Below are positions 1 through 4,180 of a DNA stretch of 5,331 bases, piece by piece. The stretch is taken from positions 1-5,331 of the forward strand of contig JAJXXB010000211.1 of assembly GCA_021781315.1 (NCBI GenBank), written 5' to 3'. Each line of letters starts with the position of its first letter. Positions within the stretch are counted from its first letter, which is position 1. Both the position numbers and the translations under genes were made by a program. The stretch comes from Actinomycetes bacterium (GTDB lineage: Bacteria; Actinomycetota; Acidimicrobiia; Acidimicrobiales; RAAP-2). The notes below the pieces were generated by a model. That model ran no database searches. It was not told the origin of the DNA and saw only the letters and a list, made by a program, of their open reading frames with translations.

Positions 1-646
1 CTTCGCGCACTCGGCCGGCGCGGTGCCCCTCGACGTCACGGGGGCAAACGTGGACTTCGCCGCGGGCTGCACCTACAAGTACTTAAACGGTGGCCCCGGC
101 TCGCCGGGCTTCATCTACGTGCGCTCCTCGTTCCAGGGCGTCCTCGAGAACCCGATCCCCGGCTGGCTCGGTCACGCGCGGCCCTTTGACTTCGAGCTCG
201 AGTACGCGCCGGCGTCGGGCATGCAGGCCTTCGTCACGTCCTCGCCCTCGATCGTGGCGCTGGCCGTGCTCGACGGCGCCCTCGACGTCTGGAACAAGGT
301 GACCATCGACGCGGTGCGCGCGAAGAGCCTGGTGCTGACCGACCTCTTCATCGACCTGGTCGAGGCGCGCCTACCCGGGGTCTTCACGCTGGCCACGCCG
401 CGCGAGCACGCCCGGCGCGGCAGCCAAGTCTCCCTGCGCCACCCCCAGAGCTACGGCGTGGTCCAGGCGATGATCGAGCGCGGGGTCATCGGCGACTTCC
501 GCGATCCCGACATCGCGCGCTTTGGCTTCACGCCGCTGTACCTGCGCTACGTGGACGTCTACGACGCGGTCGAGCACCTCGTCGAGGTGATCGAGAGCGA
601 GGACCACCTGGCCCCGCGCTTCGCGGTGCGCCAGGCCGTCACCTGA
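1..646 (+). CDS. kynU: Kynureninase, C-terminal half (5' end outside window)
   Basis: Kynureninase is a PLP-dependent cytosolic enzyme that cleaves L-kynurenine to anthranilate and L-alanine (or 3-hydroxykynurenine to 3-hydroxyanthranilate) in tryptophan breakdown. The reading frame is open from base 2 and enters with FAHSAGAVPLDV, which in the family directly follows the PLP-contacting Asp. The signature YKYLNGGPG follows, its Lys (AAG at 77-79) being the Schiff-base lysine. Next come GWLGHARPF, HARRGSQVSLRHP, the stretch ERGVIGDFRDPDIARFGFTP and a C-terminus in VRQAVT, all matching my memory of the Pseudomonas enzyme up to its natural end. About 214 residues are present of the usual ~415, so roughly half the gene lies left of the window. 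The GTG at 23 is an internal Val codon, not the start. The gene ends TGA at 644-646, one base before the convergent purU stop. Identification is firm; preference for kynurenine or its 3-hydroxy form cannot be read here. Confidence 0.96.
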   Translation, partial: FAHSAGAVPLDVTGANVDFAAGCTYKYLNGGPGSPGFIYVRSSFQGVLENPIPGWLGHARPFDFELEYAPASGMQAFVTSSPSIVALAVLDGALDVWNKVTIDAVRAKSLVLTDLFIDLVEARLPGVFTLATPREHARRGSQVSLRHPQSYGVVQAMIERGVIGDFRDPDIARFGFTPLYLRYVDVYDAVEHLVEVIESEDHLAPRFAVRQAVT

Positions 647-647
647 G

Positions 648-1493
648 TCACTGGCTGAAGATCACCGTGCGCTCGCCGACGATCGTCACGCGATCCTCGG
701 CGACGAGACGCACCGCGCGCGCGAGCACCGTGCGCTCGATGTCGCGTCCGAGGCTGACCATGTCCTCGGGCCGATGCGCGTGGGTCACGCGCACGACGTC
801 CTGATCGATGATGGGTCCCTCGTCGAGGTCAGAGGTGACGAAGTGGGCCGTCGCGCCGATCAGTTTCACGCCGCGCTCGTAGGCCTGGTGGTAGGGGCGC
901 GCGCCGCGAAAGCCCGGCAGGAACGAGTGGTGGATGTTGATCACCCGCCCGCTCAGTTCGGCGCAGAGCTCCGGTGAGAGGATCTGCATGTAGCGCGCGA
1001 GCACGACGATGTCGACCTCGTAGGCGACGAGGAGGGCGCGCAGCTGGTCCTCGGCCGCGGTCTTGGTCGCCGCGGTGACCGGGATCACGTGGAAGTCGAC
1101 GCCGTGGCGCGCGGCGAGAGGCTCTAAGTCGGGGTGATTGGAGACGACCGCCACGATGTCCAGTGGCAGGTCCCCGTGGTCGCGACGGTAGAGCAGGTCG
1201 GCCAGGCAGTGGTCGAAGGTCGAGACCATCACGAGAGCGCGACGGGGCTCGTCCTCGTCGCGCAGTCCGATCGCGGGGCGAAAGCGCGCGAGGTCGAGAG
1301 CGAGTCGCTCGCGCACGGTGGTCGCGTCGACGTCGGACTCGAAGCGCGTACGCATGCAGAACTGGCCGGTCACCGGATCGGTGAACTGGTCGTTCTCCAG
1401 GATGTTGCCGCGAACGGCGACGATGGCGCCCGAGGCGGCGTGCACGATGCCCGGCTGATCCGCGCAGCGCAGCGTCAGCACGAAGACGTTCAC
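648..1493 (-). CDS. purU: Formyltetrahydrofolate deformylase
   Basis: PurU hydrolyses 10-formyltetrahydrofolate to formate and tetrahydrofolate, balancing the one-carbon pool and, in E. coli, supplying formate to PurT. The 281-residue product matches the family length (E. coli 280). Residues 1-77 form an ACT regulatory domain (CADQPGIVHAASGAI near the start, then the typical NDQFTDPVTGQFCMR). Residues about 85-281 are the formyltransferase fold shared with PurN: FDHCLADLLYR, VVSNH, LARYMQILS, then NIHHSFLPGFRGARPYHQAY. The catalytic triad is Asn186, His188 and Asp224 (in SDLDEGP); the 38-residue Asn-Asp spacing equals that of PurN, so the enzyme should be active. The start is GTG, 5 bp after the dehydrogenase stop, with an AGTAGG site overlapping that stop; this implies an operon and translational coupling. 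The stop faces the kynureninase stop across one base. Confidence 0.96.
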   Translation of the reverse strand: MNVFVLTLRCADQPGIVHAASGAIVAVRGNILENDQFTDPVTGQFCMRTRFESDVDATTVRERLALDLARFRPAIGLRDEDEPRRALVMVSTFDHCLADLLYRRDHGDLPLDIVAVVSNHPDLEPLAARHGVDFHVIPVTAATKTAAEDQLRALLVAYEVDIVVLARYMQILSPELCAELSGRVINIHHSFLPGFRGARPYHQAYERGVKLIGATAHFVTSDLDEGPIIDQDVVRVTHAHRPEDMVSLGRDIERTVLARAVRLVAEDRVTIVGERTVIFSQ

Positions 1494-1497
1494 CGGG

Positions 1498-1503
1498 CCT
1501 ACT
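1498..1503 (-). promoter_or_regulatory. Weak ribosome binding site of purU overlapping upstream stop
   Basis: Read on the minus strand this is AGTAGG, four bases before the purU GTG (1493). It includes the TAG stop of the upstream dehydrogenase (1499-1501). The match to the Shine-Dalgarno consensus is imperfect and the spacing short, so initiation probably relies on ribosomes finishing the upstream gene. This is inferred from position only. Confidence 0.4.
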
Positions 1504-2350
1504 TGTACGAGTAGAACCCCTGGCCCGACTTGCGGCCCAGGAGTCCCGCCTGGACCATGCGCGAGAGCAGGGGTGGCGTCGCCAGGTGGCTCTCCTTGAA
1601 CTCCTCGTAGAGCGATTCGGCGACCGCGAGCGTGGTGTCCAAGCCGATCAGGTCGGTCAGGGCGAGCGGGCCCATCGGGTGCGCGCAGCCCACCACCATG
1701 CCGGTGTCGATGTCGTCGGCGGTGGCGAATCCGGACTCGAGCATGCGGATCGCCGAGAGCAGGTAGGGGATCAGCAAGGCGTTGACGACGAAGCCCGCAC
1801 GGTCCTTGGAGTCGATGACCTTCTTGTTGAGCGACGTGGTGGCGAAGTCCTTGATGCGCGACGTCGTCTCGGGCGCGGTGAGCAGAGAGGAGATCACCTC
1901 GACCAGGCGCAGCACCGGCACCGGGTTGAAGAAGTGCATGCCGATGACCTGCTCGGGACGGCGCGTCGCCATGGCCAGCTTGATGATCGGGATCGAGGAG
2001 GTGTTGGTGGCGAGGATGGCCGTCGGGTCGCTCACCACCGCGTCGAGGCGCTTGAAGACCTGGACCTTGGTGGCCTCGTCCTCGGCGACCGCCTCGATCA
2101 CGAGCTGGCGGTCGGCGAAGCGGGTGAAGTCCTCGGTGAAGCTGAGGTTCGAGCGCGCCAGGTTGGCCTCCTCCTCGGGCATCTTGCCCGCGGCGACGGC
2201 GCGGTTCAGTGACTTCTCGATGCGCGCGACGCCGCTCGCCAGGGCCTCGGCGTTGCGCTCGAGGACGATCACGTCCGAACCGGCGCGCGCCGCGATCTCG
2301 GCGATGCCCGAGCCCATCAGGCCGCAGCCGACTACACCAATACGATCCAC
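1499..2350 (-). CDS. hbd: 3-hydroxybutyryl-CoA dehydrogenase
   Basis: This is a cytosolic NAD(P)-dependent L-3-hydroxyacyl-CoA dehydrogenase, oxidising 3-hydroxybutyryl-CoA to acetoacetyl-CoA in beta-oxidation, aromatic-acid catabolism or butyrate/PHB-type metabolism (Hbd/PaaH/FadB2 group). The 283 residues equal the usual single-function length. The N-terminal Rossmann fold shows IGVVGCGLMGSGIAE (residues 4-18), with acidic Glu31 at the end of the second strand, favouring NAD. VIEAVAED (84-91) and ATNTSS (114-119, catalytic-region Ser118) follow. GMHFFNPVPVLRLVEVI carries His139 and Glu151, the 12-residue-spaced catalytic dyad, and Asn190 is in FVVNALL. The C-terminal helical domain ends GRKSGQGFYSY. 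The start is GTG 2350, chosen because it opens the Rossmann strand and has a strong AAGGAGGT site just upstream; the frame stays open much further, but that extension is antisense to ppa. It is the first gene of a probable operon with purU. The physiological substrate is not determinable; paaH or fadB2 would be equally fair names. Confidence 0.95.
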   Translation of the reverse strand: MDRIGVVGCGLMGSGIAEIAARAGSDVIVLERNAEALASGVARIEKSLNRAVAAGKMPEEEANLARSNLSFTEDFTRFADRQLVIEAVAEDEATKVQVFKRLDAVVSDPTAILATNTSSIPIIKLAMATRRPEQVIGMHFFNPVPVLRLVEVISSLLTAPETTSRIKDFATTSLNKKVIDSKDRAGFVVNALLIPYLLSAIRMLESGFATADDIDTGMVVGCAHPMGPLALTDLIGLDTTLAVAESLYEEFKESHLATPPLLSRMVQAGLLGRKSGQGFYSYK

Positions 2351-2354
2351 GGGG

Positions 2355-2362
2355 ACCTCCTT
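2355..2362 (-). promoter_or_regulatory. Strong ribosome binding site fixing the hbd start
   Basis: The minus strand reads AAGGAGGT, a near-perfect Shine-Dalgarno sequence, followed by CCCC and GTG at 2350. It decides the start in favour of this GTG over upstream in-frame codons that would encode a long N-terminal extension absent from the family. Confidence 0.85.
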
Positions 2363-2392
2363 GTTCGTGGGCCGACGGGCCCGCGCCCTTGA

Positions 2393-2398
2393 AGTGTA
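2393..2398 (-). promoter_or_regulatory. Candidate -10 box for the hbd-purU operon
   Basis: The minus strand reads TACACT, fitting the TAnnnT -10 form of GC-rich actinobacteria. It would place the transcript start near 2386, giving a leader of about 36 bases. No good TTGACA-like -35 is seen at 16-19 bp spacing; that position falls on or beside the GGGTCCGGACCC palindrome. This is a motif-based suggestion in a region where a promoter is required. Confidence 0.35.
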
Positions 2399-2406
2399 GG
2401 TCGCCC

Positions 2407-2418
2407 GGGTCCGGACCC
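2407..2418. promoter_or_regulatory. Perfect 12-bp palindrome in divergent promoter region (possible operator)
   Basis: GGGTCCGGACCC is its own reverse complement and lies between the hbd and ppa start codons, near where the -35 elements of both candidate promoters would fall. This is a position from which a dimeric regulator could act on both directions. In DNA this rich in G+C such a palindrome can arise by chance, and no binding protein is identified, so the operator role is speculative. Confidence 0.3.
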
Positions 2419-2442
2419 CGCGAGGCGGCGCCCGGCGTTCAC

Positions 2443-2448
2443 TACCAT
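2443..2448 (+). promoter_or_regulatory. Candidate -10 box for ppa
   Basis: TACCAT fits TAnnnT and would start transcription near 2455, leaving a leader of about 31 bases with the GGAGAGG site inside it. It mirrors the candidate on the other strand, with 44 bp between the two -10 boxes. No convincing -35 is visible. Confidence 0.35.
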
Positions 2449-2471
2449 GTCCTCGTGGCGGCGTGGCCGCC

Positions 2472-2478
2472 GGAGAGG
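2472..2478 (+). promoter_or_regulatory. Ribosome binding site fixing the ppa start
   Basis: GGAGAGG lies seven bases before ATG 2486. It supports that ATG rather than the in-frame ATG at 2447, which would add a 13-residue Arg-rich leader not found in the family. Confidence 0.7.
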
Positions 2479-2485
2479 CTCGATC

Positions 2486-2968
2486 ATGGACACCGTCAAC
2501 ATCATCGTGGAGATCCCGCGGGGCAGCCAGAACAAGTACGAGTACGACCACGAGAACCACATGATCTTCCTCGACCGGCACCTCGTGGTCTCGATGGGCT
2601 ATCCGGCCGAGTACGGCTTCATCCCCGACACCCTGGGTGGCGACGGCGACCCGCTCGACGCGCTGGTCCTGACCGCGTACCCCACGTTCCCGGGCTGTCT
2701 GATCAAGGCCAAGATCCTCGGCATGTGCCTGATGACCGACGAGAAGGGCGAGGACGCCAAGCTCCTCGCCGTGCCCGCCTACGACCCCACCTGGAAGGAC
2801 GCCACCGACATCGCCGACGTGCCCAAGGCCGAGCTCGATCGCATCGCGCACTTCTTCACCGTCTACAAGGACCTCGACGAGGGCAAGTGGATGAAGGTCG
2901 AGAACTGGGTGGGACGCGACGCGGCCCTCGCCGAACTGGCGGCCTCGAGGGACCGCTTCAGCCACTAG
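2486..2968 (+). CDS. ppa: Inorganic pyrophosphatase (family I, soluble)
   Basis: This enzyme hydrolyses pyrophosphate to two phosphates with Mg2+ in the cytosol, pulling forward polymerase, aminoacylation and acyl-CoA ligase reactions. The 160-residue product has the bacterial family I length. EIPRGSQNKYEYD (residues 9-21) opens the active site. YGFIPDTLGGDGDPLDAL contains the PROSITE-type signature DGDPLDA at 53-59 with metal ligands Asp53, Asp55 and Asp58. DEKGEDAK (85-92) supplies Asp85, Asp90 and Lys92. HFFTVYKDL supplies Tyr127 and Lys128, and WVGRDAALAEL ends the fold. His22 after KYEYD corresponds to a histidine known in the Mycobacterium enzyme, while the second one (in DEHG there) is Lys87 here. 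ATG 2486 is chosen because of the GGAGAGG site and family alignment. It is transcribed divergently from hbd and probably together with the membrane-protein gene that begins within about 10 bases of its stop. Confidence 0.97.
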   Translation: MDTVNIIVEIPRGSQNKYEYDHENHMIFLDRHLVVSMGYPAEYGFIPDTLGGDGDPLDALVLTAYPTFPGCLIKAKILGMCLMTDEKGEDAKLLAVPAYDPTWKDATDIADVPKAELDRIAHFFTVYKDLDEGKWMKVENWVGRDAALAELAASRDRFSH

Positions 2969-2978
2969 GTTGCGTGGC

Positions 2979-3581
2979 GTGGAGCCATCCACGCCGTCGC
3001 GCGCTCGCGGGTACCTGGTGAGCCTGGCCGCCACCCAGGCCATCTTCTTCACGCTCCTCGCCTGGTGCGTGGCGATCGATCACTCGGCGACGGCCCAGAC
3101 CGACGGCATCTCCTTCTACGGCGTCTATCACCGCACGATCGTCCTCTTGGCCCTCGCCTTCGTCGCGGCGGCCTGGGGGCTGTGGCGCGCCGCCGGCGAC
3201 TACGCCAGCCTGAGCGCGCCGGCCTTCACCGTCTACGGCGTGCGCGTGGTGGCCCTCGGGCTCTTCGTCGTGATCGCCACGCCCTTTAACCAGGGGACGT
3301 TCCTCAACTGGACCCACATGACCGCGGGAGTCGCCATGGCGCTCGTCCAGGCCGGGATCACGATCACCCTGGTGCGACGGTTCTCGCGACCGGCGTCGTG
3401 GAGCGCGTTCGTCGTCCAGCTCTTCGGGGGTCTGCTGGCGGCGTTCTCCCTGCCCGACTGGCACTTTCCCTACATGCTGGCGGGCGAGGTGATCTACCAG
3501 GCGGGATTCGCGGTGTCGCTGCTCACCTGGATGGTGGCGCTGCCCGCGCCGCTCTCAGTTCAGGCGGCGACCATCGAGTAG
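2979..3581 (+). CDS. Six-helix integral membrane protein of unknown function
   Basis: I do not recognise the function. The product is about 200 residues. Counting from an alternative TTG at 2970 as residue 1, six hydrophobic segments lie near 16-36, 56-73, 86-104, 115-135, 144-161 and 167-191, separated by short polar loops. The Arg-bearing N-terminus (PSRARGY) and RRFSRP after helix 4 would both be cytoplasmic under the positive-inside rule. NWTHMTAG at the start of helix 4, HRTIV before helix 2 and a Glu (residue 173) in helix 6 are the most distinctive polar features. The size and helix count recall DUF998-like six-helix proteins, but I cannot assign it. The start is uncertain: GTG 2979 has an AGG nine bases upstream, TTG 2970 has nothing, and GTG 3018 would trim the N-terminal arginines. 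It follows ppa almost without gap, so co-transcription is likely. Its last 22 bp overlap the convergent regulator gene. Confidence 0.75.
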   Translation: MEPSTPSRARGYLVSLAATQAIFFTLLAWCVAIDHSATAQTDGISFYGVYHRTIVLLALAFVAAAWGLWRAAGDYASLSAPAFTVYGVRVVALGLFVVIATPFNQGTFLNWTHMTAGVAMALVQAGITITLVRRFSRPASWSAFVVQLFGGLLAAFSLPDWHFPYMLAGEVIYQAGFAVSLLTWMVALPAPLSVQAATIE

Positions 3582-4147
3582 GCGATGACGTGCAGGGCGC
3601 GCAGCCAGTCCTCGTTGGAGATCGCCAGGTTCTGCTCGCCCTGGAGGGCGATCTGGCCGAAGAACAGCGCGTACCACACGCGCGCGAAGGCGATCGCGGT
3701 GACCCCCTCGGCGAGCAGCCCCTTGGACTCGAGCGGGGTGACCCAGTGCACGATCAACTCGCCGGCCTCCTCCTTGGCCGCGAGGATGCCGGCCGAAGCC
3801 GCCTGGTTGTGCTGGGCGAAGGACATCGACTCGATGCGCAGCAGCCGCCCCTCGGTGCGCTCGGGCGTCTGGGCGTCGTAGATCATCTGCGAGAGCGCCG
3901 CGCGCAGATCGTCGGTCGTCTCCACCTCGCGCAGGGGCGTGGTGAAGGTCTCGGCGTTACCCACCAGCACCTGGCGGTAGCGGTGCACGATGGTGGCCGC
4001 GATGAGGCCCTCGCGGTCCTCGAAGTAGCTATAGAGCAGGGCGACTGAGATGCCGGCCTCCATGGCGACGCGCTTGACCCGGAACTGGGTCAGGCCGTGG
4101 CGCTCGATCTCGTGGGCGGCCGCCTCGAGGATCTTGTCGCGCGTCAC
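3560..4147 (-). CDS. TetR-family transcriptional regulator
   Basis: This is a 195-residue DNA-binding regulator, expected to act as a dimeric repressor relieved by a small ligand. The N-terminal TetR domain is clear: TRDKILEAAAHEIERHG (helix 1), FRVKRVAMEAGIS (helix 2 and turn), VALLYSYFEDREGLI (recognition helix and the conserved Tyr-Phe segment) up to about residue 52. Residues 60-195 form the variable ligand/dimerisation domain, with hydrophobic and aromatic stretches such as FARVWYALFFGQIALQG that often line a pocket; the ligand cannot be read. GTG 4147 is the only sensible start because an in-frame TAA lies six codons before the next codon set (minus-strand TAA covering 4157-4159). No ribosome site is properly spaced, but a -10-like TAATCT ends seven bases before it, suggesting leaderless expression. 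The gene follows the E2 gene by 33 bp on the same strand. Its target is unknown; itself, the E2 operon or the overlapping membrane gene are candidates. Confidence 0.93.
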   Translation of the reverse strand: MTRDKILEAAAHEIERHGLTQFRVKRVAMEAGISVALLYSYFEDREGLIAATIVHRYRQVLVGNAETFTTPLREVETTDDLRAALSQMIYDAQTPERTEGRLLRIESMSFAQHNQAASAGILAAKEEAGELIVHWVTPLESKGLLAEGVTAIAFARVWYALFFGQIALQGEQNLAISNEDWLRALHVIAYSMVAA

Positions 4148-4153
4148 ACCGCG

Positions 4154-4159
4154 AGATTA
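4154..4159 (-). promoter_or_regulatory. Candidate -10 box for leaderless tetR transcript
   Basis: The minus strand reads TAATCT, a good TAnnnT match, and six bases separate it from the GTG at 4147. Transcription starting the usual seven bases downstream would begin on the first base of the start codon, the layout of actinobacterial leaderless genes. No TTGACA-like -35 is seen. It would give the regulator its own promoter despite lying only 33 bp behind the E2 gene. Confidence 0.5.
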
Positions 4160-4180
4160 CTGCCGTTTCGTGAGGCCCTC

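Noticed and set aside
1586..2399. Plus-strand open frames of about 205-208 residues opposite hbd.
   Set aside because: Antisense shadows of a conserved enzyme; no ribosome sites and no recognisable motifs.
2447..2485. ATG 2447 as the ppa start.
   Set aside because: It would add MSSWRRGRRRGSI, which the family lacks; ATG 2486 has a well-spaced GGAGAGG, and 2447 lies within the candidate -10 box.
2351..3052. Long in-frame N-terminal extension of the 3-hydroxybutyryl-CoA dehydrogenase, making a 517-residue frame.
   Set aside because: It runs antisense through the whole of ppa, has a low-complexity Arg/Val/Gly composition, and a strong ribosome site plus the Rossmann start place the true start at 2350.
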